This document shows, piece by piece, positions 35,074-44,445 of a DNA stretch of 64,000 nucleotides. The stretch comes from Planctomycetales bacterium 10988. Lineage in GTDB: Bacteria; Planctomycetota; Planctomycetia; Pirellulales; Pb10988. Location: the NCBI GenBank assembly GCA_009664345.1, contig CP043547.1, forward strand, positions 4,244,709-4,308,708, given 5' to 3'. A program made the translations under genes and the position numbers. The notes under the pieces are model-generated. The model worked only from the letters and a program-made list of their open reading frames with translations. It was not told where the DNA came from and did no database searches. Numbering within the stretch: the stretch's first letter is position 1; every line of letters starts with the position of its first letter.

Positions 35074-37119
35074 ATGCCTTGCTGCCATTCAAACACATCT
35101 CACGGTTGCTCCTCCAGCGGGCACGCACACGAGCATACAAAACTTTCACTCTACTCGGCCATTAGTGCCGGGGTTGTGTTGCTGATCACGTGGATTTCCG
35201 CCACCTTTTTTGGTTTGTCGGAAACGGGCCAAATTGTCGGCTATTCGGTGGCCTACTTGCTGGGAGGTTGGGAGGCGACGATTGAGGCCTTTCAGCATGT
35301 GCGACGTGGTTCGTTCGATATCGACACGCTCATGATTGTGGCGGCAGTCGGAGCAGCGATCCTCGGGCATTGGGCGGAAGGGGCCTTACTTCTCTTTCTT
35401 TTCAGCCTTGGCCATGCCTTGGAACATTGGGCCTTAGCCCGTGCGAAGAAGGCGATCAATGCCTTGGCGGACTTGGCTCCGGAAACCGCTCGAATCGAGG
35501 AGAACGGCGAAGAGCGAATGATTCCGGTGGAGGAACTCAAGGTCGGTGATCATGTCGTGGTCCTGCCGGGAGAACGCCTCCCTGCCGATGGCTTTGTCAT
35601 TCAAGGAACGAGCCAAATCGATCAAGCCCCCATCACCGGCGAGAGCATTCCCGTTGAGAAATGGCCGGTCGAGAATCCTGAGCAAGCCCGCTCGGCTCCT
35701 GATCAGATCGATGCCGCACATCAAGTCTTCGCTGGAACGTTGAATGGGAATGATGCCTTGATCGTGGAGGTTTTGCGACCGGCCCACGATACGACCTTGG
35801 CCCGCATTGCTCAAACCGTGGCCGAAGCCCAGCAACGGCAATCGCCATCGCAACGCTTCGCCAAGAAGTTCGAACGGGTTTTTGTCCCTTGCGTGTTGAT
35901 CGGCGTGGGGTTGCTGCTTTGTTCGAGTTTGGTGATCGACGAGACTTTTGGTGAAAGCTTTTATCGCGCGATGGCGGTCCTCGTGGCGGCGAGCCCTTGT
36001 GCCTTGGCGATTTCGACGCCGAGTGCGGTCTTGGCGGGAATTGCCCGCGCAGGCCAACAAGGAGTACTGGTCAAAGGAGGGCAGCCGCTCGAATTTTTGG
36101 CGAAGCTCACAACGATCGTCTTTGACAAGACGGGTACGCTCACCCTCGGCAAGCCGCAATTGAGCGAAGTCCTCACGCTAAAAGATTCGACCGAAGAGGA
36201 GCTGTTGCAAGTCGTCCAAGCGGTAGAAATTCATAGCACGCACCCTTTGGCCAAGGCAATCGTCAAAGCAACCAAAGAGCGATTGGGTAGCCAGAGCTTG
36301 CCTCCGGCGGAGGCCTTGACCAATCACGCCGGATTGGGATTAGAAGCGAAGCTGCAAGGCAAACCCGTCTGGATCGGCAAGCCGGCGCTCTTTGAAAAGA
36401 TCGATTCCCGCCCGCTGTCGGACCCGACCTTGGAAGCCTTGCGATCCTTGGAGACCCAAGGCTATACGACGCTGGCCGTTCGTTGGGACGACCGAGAGTT
36501 GGGCGTTTTGGGCCTGCGAGATACCCCGCGACCGGTCTCCAAGGCAGTCATTCGCCGACTGCGTGAAATGAATATTCAGTCGCTTCTGTTGTTTTCTGGA
36601 GATAATCGCCAGACCGCGGCGGCCATTGCGGAGGAGCTGGGGCTGGACCGGGGCGAAGGGGACATGATGCCAGCGGATAAAGCCAAGCGTGTCCGGCAAC
36701 TGGCGGAACGGGAACAAGTGGCCATGATTGGCGACGGCGTCAACGATGCCCCGGCCATGGTCGAAGCCCAAGTCGCGATTGCCATGGGGGCCGCCGGATC
36801 GGATGTCGCTTTGGAAACCGCCGATGTGGCGTTGATGGGCGATCGCCTGGAACGGTTGCCATTCATCATTGGACTCAGCCGCTTTACCATGCAGATCATT
36901 CGGCAAAATCTCTGGATCAGCCTCGGCGTGATTGCCTTGCTGGTGCCGGCCACCATCACCGGATTGCCGATTGGTCCGGCGGTTGTGTTTCATGAAGGCT
37001 CGACCCTGGTGGTGGTCTTCAATGCCTTGCGGCTCTTGGCGTATCAAGGAGCGGAACTCTTGCCGAAATCCGAGCCATCTACCTTTTCAGAAAAGAAAAC
37101 CCCTGCGACGGTTGCTTAG
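35074..37119 (+). CDS. P1B-4-type heavy-metal exporting ATPase
   Basis: The 681-residue ATPase has a His/Cys-rich start (CCHSNTSHGCSSSGHAHEH), a TGES loop, the membrane motif SPC in VAASPCALAIS, the phosphorylated Asp in DKTGTLT, and the hinge GDGVNDAPA. A late helix carries HEGST. SPC plus HEGxT define the P1B-4 group, which exports Fe(II), Co(II) or Zn(II), rather than the CPC-type. It lacks a full HMA domain. AAGGG precedes the ATG. Confidence 0.93.
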   Translation: MPCCHSNTSHGCSSSGHAHEHTKLSLYSAISAGVVLLITWISATFFGLSETGQIVGYSVAYLLGGWEATIEAFQHVRRGSFDIDTLMIVAAVGAAILGHWAEGALLLFLFSLGHALEHWALARAKKAINALADLAPETARIEENGEERMIPVEELKVGDHVVVLPGERLPADGFVIQGTSQIDQAPITGESIPVEKWPVENPEQARSAPDQIDAAHQVFAGTLNGNDALIVEVLRPAHDTTLARIAQTVAEAQQRQSPSQRFAKKFERVFVPCVLIGVGLLLCSSLVIDETFGESFYRAMAVLVAASPCALAISTPSAVLAGIARAGQQGVLVKGGQPLEFLAKLTTIVFDKTGTLTLGKPQLSEVLTLKDSTEEELLQVVQAVEIHSTHPLAKAIVKATKERLGSQSLPPAEALTNHAGLGLEAKLQGKPVWIGKPALFEKIDSRPLSDPTLEALRSLETQGYTTLAVRWDDRELGVLGLRDTPRPVSKAVIRRLREMNIQSLLLFSGDNRQTAAAIAEELGLDRGEGDMMPADKAKRVRQLAEREQVAMIGDGVNDAPAMVEAQVAIAMGAAGSDVALETADVALMGDRLERLPFIIGLSRFTMQIIRQNLWISLGVIALLVPATITGLPIGPAVVFHEGSTLVVVFNALRLLAYQGAELLPKSEPSTFSEKKTPATVA

Positions 37120-37435
37120 CATCGTCCCGTTCTGGGCATTTTTCTGCAAGGAAAAGCCCCGCGGAAACGGCCTGTGAGCGTCTCGATCAGGGAAATTCTA
37201 TCAGCTATTCGGTCCCTTCTTGAATTTTTCGCACGATTTACGCAACGTTCTGTCTCGGTTTACCTTGTATCTGCTCCCGCTTTCCTTCACAATTCTTTAT
37301 GGAAGGAAAAAAAGTAGGAGTTCATATCACTTTTTTCTTGAGTTGAAGAAGGATTCCTCGGCACAGTTTTATCCCAGCGAGTGGGCCTTCTCTTAATCAG
37401 TACCGTGCCGAAGAGAACCCCCAAGGGAGTTGGTC
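37120..37435. other. Intergenic stretch before the MglA-like gene
   Basis: About 315 bases hold no gene. AAAAAAGT and ACTTTTTT form an inverted repeat around 37309-37350, similar to separated arms of the dispersed palindrome. AAGGGAG near its end serves the next gene. Confidence 0.4.
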
Positions 37436-39124
37436 ATGCCCCTGTTCGATGCGCGAGCCAAAGAGATTCTCGTCCGAATCGTTTATGATGGTCCCCCGGA
37501 TGCCGGGAAAACGACCAATTTGCAGTTCCTCCACCAGGTGGTTCCACGTACGATTCGCACCGAACTGGAAACGCCCGGCCCGCAAGCCGATCAAACCTTG
37601 TATTTTGATTGCTTTGATATTCGCGGCATTCGCTGTTTGGGATATCGGATTCGTTGCCAACTGCTCTCGGTTCCGGGCCAAAGTTATTTAATCAATCGCC
37701 GCCGGTATTTGCTTTCGTTGGCGGATGCAGTCGTCTTCGTGGCGGATTCCAGCCGCTCTGAATTGGAACTCAATCGCCAGCTCTTCCATGATTTGGAACA
37801 ATCCCTCGATGCCGAATATGGCGATCCGACCTCTGTGCAGGTCTTGCTGCAAGCGAATAAGCAAGATTTGGAAGATCGTTTTTCGGTCGAAGAAATCCTT
37901 AATCTTCTGAATCTTTCTCCTACTTTTCCGCATACCATCGCTCAGGCAAATATCGGCCAAGGGGTCAAAAAAACCTTCATGGTGGCGTTGCAACTCGCCC
38001 TGGGAAGGTTGAAAGCCCTCCGCGAACGGAAGCGGTTTTCGCTCTCTTCCGGCTCTCAACTTTCGGTCGATACGCTCTTTCAAGCCTTGGAGACTTTGGA
38101 AACCGAAGAAGATTTCGGCCAAACTTTGCAAGAGATGACTTCCGCGAACGAGGTGGAGGTTTCGAACTCGAGCGGTACGCTGCAAGAGGAGCAAGAATCT
38201 TCCGAAGCGGTCATGATCGCCACGGAAACGCCCCCTCAGGGGGGCTATCAAGATACCGGGGCGGAGCCGCCGGAAGACCCGGAGGAGAATGTCCCGATCT
38301 TGGAAATCGTGACCGATGAACCTTACGAAGAGAATGGCCAAGGGGAAGATTCCATCGTCGAGATTCAAACACACGACGGGGCCGTAGTGGAGGAAGAGGA
38401 CGTTCCCGTTCTCGAGGTCGCTGAAGAATACGAAGAAGAAGCCGAGATCGGCTCGATTACCATTTATCCCAGCGAATTGCCGCAAATCGCGGTTCGGGCT
38501 GGGCACATCTGGCCACCGGCGACCGGGCGGGAATATCTGCGGCAATTGGTCGAATATCGTGATACTTTCCCCGGCGAAAGTTGGGAAACGCTCCCTTCCG
38601 GCTCACAGCTTTTGCATCTCGGCACCCAATGGCATTTGCTCACCCAACCGGAATGGCGGTTCACTGATAGTAACCAAGGCCGCTCAGTCTTGATGAAAGT
38701 CGTCTCCGATCAGATGACGATGAAGCGATTTCTTCCCGAAGGCAAAACGGTGCTGCTCACTGAAGAAGGGGAAAACTGGCGGCTGTGGATTTGTACCCCG
38801 CATGTGCCGACCTTGTGGGAGCAGTTTGAAGGAATCGTCGCTCAACAAAGCCCTGGGGATTTTTCGATCGCCTTGCGAAAAGCGGAACGTTCTTTGCAAA
38901 CGATTCGTTCCCAAGCGTTGGCTCTCTCGGTTGGCATTGATCTTTCGCTTTCGGTCGTGGCGGAAACCCCGCTCGGCGTCGTTTACTTAGGGGAAATCAT
39001 CTCCGGTGGCGAAACGTTGGCCGATGACAAAGCCCTGAAACACGCGATCGCCGAGGAACTTCGTCCCTTACTTTACAATCACCCCGGCCTCATCCAATCT
39101 CTTGAAATGTGGCTCAATGGGTAG
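37436..39124 (+). CDS. MglA-like Ras-type GTPase with long acidic extension
   Basis: The 562-residue protein starts with a small GTPase domain: P-loop GPPDAGKTTN near 18-27, SVPGQ for switch II and NKQD near 140. This resembles MglA and planctomycete GTPases. After residue 200 comes a linker, very acidic from 235-345, and a C-terminal domain (residues 345-562) of unknown type, repeated in no other gene here. AAGGGAG supports the ATG at 37436. MglA controls polarity and motility in myxobacteria; here no partner roadblock gene is adjacent. Confidence 0.82.
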   Translation: MPLFDARAKEILVRIVYDGPPDAGKTTNLQFLHQVVPRTIRTELETPGPQADQTLYFDCFDIRGIRCLGYRIRCQLLSVPGQSYLINRRRYLLSLADAVVFVADSSRSELELNRQLFHDLEQSLDAEYGDPTSVQVLLQANKQDLEDRFSVEEILNLLNLSPTFPHTIAQANIGQGVKKTFMVALQLALGRLKALRERKRFSLSSGSQLSVDTLFQALETLETEEDFGQTLQEMTSANEVEVSNSSGTLQEEQESSEAVMIATETPPQGGYQDTGAEPPEDPEENVPILEIVTDEPYEENGQGEDSIVEIQTHDGAVVEEEDVPVLEVAEEYEEEAEIGSITIYPSELPQIAVRAGHIWPPATGREYLRQLVEYRDTFPGESWETLPSGSQLLHLGTQWHLLTQPEWRFTDSNQGRSVLMKVVSDQMTMKRFLPEGKTVLLTEEGENWRLWICTPHVPTLWEQFEGIVAQQSPGDFSIALRKAERSLQTIRSQALALSVGIDLSLSVVAETPLGVVYLGEIISGGETLADDKALKHAIAEELRPLLYNHPGLIQSLEMWLNG

Positions 39125-39151
39125 TTTTTAGAGGTCGCACCCAATTCCCAA

Positions 39152-39850
39152 CTAAGGGCCGGCGAAGAGGCCGCGGGGGCCGATGGCGGAAGGGAGCGGA
39201 TGGGTGATGCCTTGATAGAGAAGTTGCACATCGACGGCTTCGGTGGTGCGATTGATATCCGGCTCGTCGTAATTGATGCTCGAACCTCGGCAAACGACCG
39301 TGCCATCGAGACCCGTCAAGATGGGACCTTGCCAATAAATAATGCCCCAGCCTTGTTCGACTTTTCGCTGAACGGCCGCAAAGAGTCGGCGTTGTCCACG
39401 TGGATCAAGCCCACGAAGGCGATTAGTCACCAGGAACCGCGATCGCAATCCGGCGGCATCCAGGGCAACGAGGGTTTGCTCGGTCCGGTCCAGTTGTGAC
39501 CACCGCATCCGACGAGAAATCCCCAGGCTATAGAGCAAGCGGGAGGTCTCCCGATCCCCTAAATCAAACAAGCGGCGGACCGCTTTTTTGACGGTCAACG
39601 GGAAAAGGAAGTTGAGTTGCGGAGGTTGACAGTTAAGAAAATAAGGGTCCGCGAAGATAATTTTTTCATCCGGCAATTGGACGCCGGGGTGGGCATGCGT
39701 TCCTTCCAGCAGATCGACCCAGTCGCATTCCTCCCGCGTTCCGACCGGAAAAGGCCAGCAGAACCCGAGCAAATCGCGTGGACGTAAGGAAAAGGCAGGG
39801 ATCGTCACCCGACCGAGCTTCATATCAGGGCATTGCAGGAGATCACCCAT
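39152..39850 (-). CDS. Degenerate ABC-ATPase-like protein
   Basis: The 232-residue protein has a C-terminal half that resembles an ABC ATPase: LDRTEQTLVALDAAGLRSRF sits where the signature region and Walker B would be, and GLDPRGQRRLFAAV matches the D-loop side. No Walker A is present, so ATP hydrolysis is unlikely. The start at 39850 has GAAAGGAAGG upstream; a longer frame to 39913 is possible. It is convergent with the MglA-like gene. Call is tentative. Confidence 0.45.
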   Translation of the reverse strand: MGDLLQCPDMKLGRVTIPAFSLRPRDLLGFCWPFPVGTREECDWVDLLEGTHAHPGVQLPDEKIIFADPYFLNCQPPQLNFLFPLTVKKAVRRLFDLGDRETSRLLYSLGISRRMRWSQLDRTEQTLVALDAAGLRSRFLVTNRLRGLDPRGQRRLFAAVQRKVEQGWGIIYWQGPILTGLDGTVVCRGSSINYDEPDINRTTEAVDVQLLYQGITHPLPSAIGPRGLFAGP

Positions 39851-40016
39851 CCGAGAAGTGCCTTCCTTTCCACACAAAGAGAGGTCCACGCAACCAACAC
39901 GTCCGCGGGACAAGCATTACCTGTTCATTACAAATTTTTTACCAAGCCAGCTCATTTGACAAGCGTGTTGGAAAAATTGTCTGCGATGCAGCGACGCCTG
40001 AACCTCGGAGAAGATA

Positions 40017-40475
40017 CTATTCCGAGGCCAGGAACTTCGCTTCCAACGCATGAACCTTATGCAGACGCCGGGTGTGCCGTTCTTCGCCGGTGAAGTGAGA
40101 GGCCAAATAGGACCGCATGATATCCGCGGCCAGCTGCACCCCGATCACGCGAGACCCCATGACCAGGACATTCATGTCGTCATGTTCCACCCCTTGATGG
40201 GCCGAATAGGTGTCATGACAAATCCCCGCGCGAATCCCCGGCAGCTTGTTAGCGGCAATCGAAGCACCGATGCCACTGCCGCAAATCAAGATTCCCTTTT
40301 CGGATTTCCCTTCGAGAATCGCCTCGCCGACCTTTTGGGCGAAGTCAGGATAGTCGACCGAATCACAAGAATGCGTGCCGACATCCAACACTTCATAACC
40401 TGCTTCTTTCACCAACGGAAGCAAAAATTGCTTCAATTCATATCCGGCATGGTCGGAACCGATCACTACGATCAT
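40017..40475 (-). CDS. rpiB: Ribose-5-phosphate isomerase B
   Basis: The 152-residue enzyme interconverts ribose-5- and ribulose-5-phosphate. [10 protein letters not shown] and the block [17 protein letters not shown] with the catalytic Cys, then [10 protein letters not shown], fit RpiB. A GAGGAGCAAGGA site precedes the ATG. It stands alone on the minus strand. Confidence 0.96.
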   Translation of the reverse strand: MIVVIGSDHAGYELKQFLLPLVKEAGYEVLDVGTHSCDSVDYPDFAQKVGEAILEGKSEKGILICGSGIGASIAANKLPGIRAGICHDTYSAHQGVEHDDMNVLVMGSRVIGVQLAADIMRSYLASHFTGEERHTRRLHKVHALEAKFLASE

Positions 40476-40716
40476 TCCTTGCTCCTCATCAAATTCTCTG
40501 CGGAAGAGGTCTCAATTTCTGGGAAAACGCACTTGGCGGCGACGACTGGGGTGAAGTGCTCCGCAAAGCCATTCGAGGGAGGAACGACTCTCCTTTGCAG
40601 GTCCATCATAACCACAAACCGGGGCGAACGGGAAGCGGTTGCCAAAGGTTTTCCAAGGCGGACCCTTGCAGAAGAAGGGAAAGGCATCTCAAAAGGAAAC
40701 CGCTCCTCCGCGACCT

Positions 40717-41052
40717 TTAAACATCAAAGGAAAGTTTACAACATCCCAGATCGAGGGTCTTATCCACCGTGCGCATTGATTCCACTTGAGGAGACAAGCA
40801 ATAGCGTACGGATTTCCCCTCTCGTTTTGATTGAACAAGGCCCGCTTCTCGCAAAACCTTGAGATGATGGGAGAGAAGACAAGGGTCAAGCCGAAGCTGA
40901 GCGTTTAATTCTCCCACACGCTTGGGCTTAACCATGAGTTGCCGTAAAACCGAAAGACGGGTTTCATCGGCTAATACTTTCAAGATTGTGGCACAATTAT
41001 CTGAACCCGTTAACTCTTCAGACACGAGGCCGCCTTTTCTTGTATCTTTCAA
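40717..41052 (-). CDS. ArsR/SmtB family regulator
   Basis: The 111-residue winged-helix repressor contains LKVLADETRLSVLRQL, CLLSHHLKVLREAGLV and GKSVRYCLS. Cysteines at about 20 and 58 and a C-terminal Cys-Cys pair could sense a thiophilic metal. No target gene is adjacent. It lies 3.6 kb from the P1B-4 ATPase, which it might or might not control. Confidence 0.9.
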   Translation of the reverse strand: MKDTRKGGLVSEELTGSDNCATILKVLADETRLSVLRQLMVKPKRVGELNAQLRLDPCLLSHHLKVLREAGLVQSKREGKSVRYCLSPQVESMRTVDKTLDLGCCKLSFDV

Positions 41053-41500
41053 TTTAAACCATCCGCTCGTAGATAGGAAATAATATTAAGCCCCTTTAAA
41101 AAAATAGTCATCTTAGGCTGGAAGCTGCCAGCCCTCTTATGGGTGGGTTTTGAAAAAGTTATCTAAAAAACTTACCTTTTTTTCGAATATACTGCATAGA
41201 CACACTGGCTAAAAACGTAAAATGCTCTGAATTATCCACTTCCTAAAGTTCCGTTTGAGACCTTGCCACCATGATCGCGGAGGTAGATCCGGCGATCAAA
41301 ACCGCTCAGAGAAGGGAAATGCCTGAAAAAAGCGAATCTCAAATTACTTGACTGCAACCTCTAAAAATTAAGTGGGAAGGATGGATTTGCCGAACAAATC
41401 AATATATAATGATGTTTAGAGCTTTGTGGAGTTGTGTTGTCTTTCCGTGTGGATTGTAACGAATCCAGCGATTTCCCTTGCCGGTGTTGGTAGTTTTCGA
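41053..41500. other. AT-rich gap upstream of the DUF1592 gene
   Basis: About 450 bases separate two divergent genes. A six-base-stem hairpin (GGCTGG, loop, CCAGCC) lies near 41118-41135. No gene is supported. The in-frame ATG at 41426 is not used because the signal peptide begins at 41501. Confidence 0.5.
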
Positions 41501-44257
41501 ATGATTCGCATCTCGCCTTCCTGCTTCTTTCCCACCTTTCTGGCCGTAGCGCTGGCATTTGCTTGTGGAATGTCTCCGCTGGCAAAAGCGAACGATCTAG
41601 CGGAAATTCGCCCCTTCCTGACGAAATATTGTGTGGCTTGTCATAGTGCGGATTATGCCGAGTCGGAAATCAACCTTGAAGGATATGCCGATTTAACCGC
41701 CATTCGCAACGATCGAGAAACCTGGAAAAAAGTCCTGCGGGTGCTGCGTGATCAAGAAATGCCCCCGGATGAGCCGCTGCCCGACCCGCATGAACGGGCC
41801 GATGCCATCGAATGGGTGGAAGAGGCGATCAAGGTCGATTGGTCGCGAATGAAAAACCCCGGTCGCGTCACATTGCCGCGTTTCACCCAAGAAGAATACA
41901 ACAATACAATGCGGGATTTGCTGGGAATTGACCTTCGCCCCGGCGATCTCTTCTCTCCTGATGGCGAAGGAAAAAGCGGTTTCAATACCGATCGAGATGC
42001 CTTATTCCTCACCCCAGCGCTGATGGAAAAGTACCTCGACGCGGCCGACCAAACCCTCGAAGCGATCCTGGCTTTACGACGCCCCCCCATGAAAGTAAAG
42101 CTGGAAAGCGAAAAGATGTTCATGACCGAAACCAAGTCACGTACGCGGGATTTCGGGGATGGTTTTGTCGGATATGTCCTCAATCGTGGACAGATGACGC
42201 TCTATGAATCGGTCAACTTTCCCGCGGATGGCTACTATCGTTTTACGGTCCGTGCCCGTAGCACGGCGGGACTTACCGGCACGCGGATGCGAGTGGCAAA
42301 CCAAATCAAAGGGGATATCGAAGTTCCTTATCGTTACAGTCGCAGCTATGAATTGATTTGCCTGGTTCCGCAGGGAAGTCAGCAAGTGACCTTCAATATC
42401 CATAAGCCTTTCATTCCCCCGAATCTTCGCCAAAGCAAACGGGACAATCGAGATGTCAAAAAGCTTCCGCCCAACGCGAATACCATTGTCGGGCAAATGT
42501 CCGGCAAGAATATTCCTCGTTACCCTGCTCCCAAAGGAACAGATCAAAGGGCCTTGCAACTGATTCGGCGGATCAACTCCTCCCACGGTTCTGCCCAGCG
42601 TCCGCTAGAGTGGCTGCGGCTCTTGGAGGACAACGGCGATAAGAGTGAGATGCGGCGTTTTCTCGGTTATTATTATGACCGAACCTCGGATTTGAAGGAG
42701 CTTCACGCGGAACTTGCCAAGGTGCAAGGAATCTCGGTGGCGGAAGTAGAGCGACGCTTCAACAAGGTGAATGCCGAATGGGTCCGTGATCGAGATCATC
42801 TGCTCAACCGAGCCGAAGCGGCGTCCGAATCTTCTCGCTTGGTCACTCCAGGCGAAGTCGCCATTGACTGGATTCAAATTGAAGGTCCGTTGCATCCTCG
42901 TGATATACAAGAACTTAAGGTGCCTTGGGAATGCTATCGTCCCGAAGGCCGTAACCCACGAGAAGCCGCCAAAGCAGGGCTAACGGAGTTTGCAAAACGA
43001 GCCTTTCGCCGCCCGGTCACCGAAGCCGAGGTTGCCCCTTATCTATTGCTTTTTGAACGTGGACAACAGCGAGGGGACACTTTCGAAGAATCGATGAAAC
43101 TCGCGACGCTGGGGATTTTGGTTTCTCCTAACTTTCTCTACCGCGTGGAGTTAGGGCCTCGGCAAGAAGAATATCAACTCGATCCATACCAACTTGCCTC
43201 GCGGCTTTCTTACTTCCTCTGGATGTCGATGCCGGATGAGGAATTGTTCGAACTGGCCGATTCGGGAACTTTGCAAAATCCCGAGGTTCTCACCGCTCAA
43301 GTGCATCGGATGTTGCACGATCCCAAAGTCAGAGCGATGACAGAAACCTTTACTGGTCAATGGCTTGGAACATCGCCTTTGGGAGAAAGCGTCTTTCCGG
43401 ATGGTGGAGTCTTTCCCGAATTTTCACCGGAACTTGCCGAAGATATGAAGGCCGAAACGACCCTCTGTTTCGAAGCCTTACTCCAAGAAAATCGCTCCCT
43501 GCTTGATCTGATCGACAACCGCGAAACCTTCGTGAATGCCCGCTTGGCCGCTCATTATGGTTTGGAAGAGTACGGCATGGAGCAGTTTCGCCAAGAACGC
43601 CAAGAGACGGAAAATCATTCTCTTTATCAAAGAGTTGCCCTCAATGATCCGCAGCGTGGCGGACTCTTGGGAATGGCCAGCGTGCTGACGATGACCTCTA
43701 GCCCGACGCGAACCAGTCCGGTGCTTCGCGGAAAATGGGTCTTGGAAACCATGCTGGGCCGCGAGCTGCCCGAACCGCCCGCTGATGCTGGTGAACTTTC
43801 CGGAGATGCCGGCAAGAAAAAGTTGACGCTCCGCGAAGAATTATTGCTCCATCGCCGTAACCCAAGTTGTGCCACTTGTCATGATAAGATCGACCCGATC
43901 GGGTTTGGCTTGGAGAATTTCGATGCAATTGGCCGATTCCGAACGAAGCAGGCCGGCAAACCGATCGACAACACCGGGACCTTGCCGGGTGGGATTACCT
44001 TCCAAGGGGCTTCCGAACTGAAGGAATACCTCGTTCGTGAGCGACAAGAAGAATTTTTAACCAATGTCGTCGAGCGGATGCTCAGCTTTGCCCTTGGTCG
44101 GCAGTTGCAGCCTTACGACGAATATGCGGTGATCCAGATTATGGAGAAATTGCGGGCGGAAGAGAATCGAGCCGAAACCTTGATCCGAGAAATCGTCCTC
44201 AGCTATCCGTTCCAATTTCAAGATAATCAGGCTCCGATGGAAACGTTAGGCGAGTGA
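41501..44257 (+). CDS. DUF1587/DUF1592/DUF1588/DUF1585 protein with cytochrome-type domain
   Basis: The 918-residue exported protein has a signal peptide (residues 1-30) and an N-terminal CVACH haem-type motif near 43, then the DUF1587 region, DUF1592 (FLWMSMPDEELFELADSG), DUF1588 (RGGLLGMASVLTMTSSPTRT) and a second CATCH near 789 followed by DPIGFGLENFD, then DUF1585. This architecture is typical of planctomycetes. It is followed by the usual partner DUF1552 gene. The joint function is unknown; the haem motifs suggest redox activity outside the cytoplasm. Confidence 0.95.
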   Translation: MIRISPSCFFPTFLAVALAFACGMSPLAKANDLAEIRPFLTKYCVACHSADYAESEINLEGYADLTAIRNDRETWKKVLRVLRDQEMPPDEPLPDPHERADAIEWVEEAIKVDWSRMKNPGRVTLPRFTQEEYNNTMRDLLGIDLRPGDLFSPDGEGKSGFNTDRDALFLTPALMEKYLDAADQTLEAILALRRPPMKVKLESEKMFMTETKSRTRDFGDGFVGYVLNRGQMTLYESVNFPADGYYRFTVRARSTAGLTGTRMRVANQIKGDIEVPYRYSRSYELICLVPQGSQQVTFNIHKPFIPPNLRQSKRDNRDVKKLPPNANTIVGQMSGKNIPRYPAPKGTDQRALQLIRRINSSHGSAQRPLEWLRLLEDNGDKSEMRRFLGYYYDRTSDLKELHAELAKVQGISVAEVERRFNKVNAEWVRDRDHLLNRAEAASESSRLVTPGEVAIDWIQIEGPLHPRDIQELKVPWECYRPEGRNPREAAKAGLTEFAKRAFRRPVTEAEVAPYLLLFERGQQRGDTFEESMKLATLGILVSPNFLYRVELGPRQEEYQLDPYQLASRLSYFLWMSMPDEELFELADSGTLQNPEVLTAQVHRMLHDPKVRAMTETFTGQWLGTSPLGESVFPDGGVFPEFSPELAEDMKAETTLCFEALLQENRSLLDLIDNRETFVNARLAAHYGLEEYGMEQFRQERQETENHSLYQRVALNDPQRGGLLGMASVLTMTSSPTRTSPVLRGKWVLETMLGRELPEPPADAGELSGDAGKKKLTLREELLLHRRNPSCATCHDKIDPIGFGLENFDAIGRFRTKQAGKPIDNTGTLPGGITFQGASELKEYLVRERQEEFLTNVVERMLSFALGRQLQPYDEYAVIQIMEKLRAEENRAETLIREIVLSYPFQFQDNQAPMETLGE

Positions 44258-44445
44258 GCCACGTAGTAAGGGTAGAAATCGCCAGATTTGGTCAATAAAA
44301 CAAACATCGACAATCGGTAAATTACGAAAATATCCCCCTCAAGCGGGAAAAATTTGAATTTCAATGTTCAAATCTTCCTTTTTGTGGGTAGCCGAATAAA
44401 TTCGCCGCAATCAAAATCAACCTCACCAACTTAGGAGGTGACATA

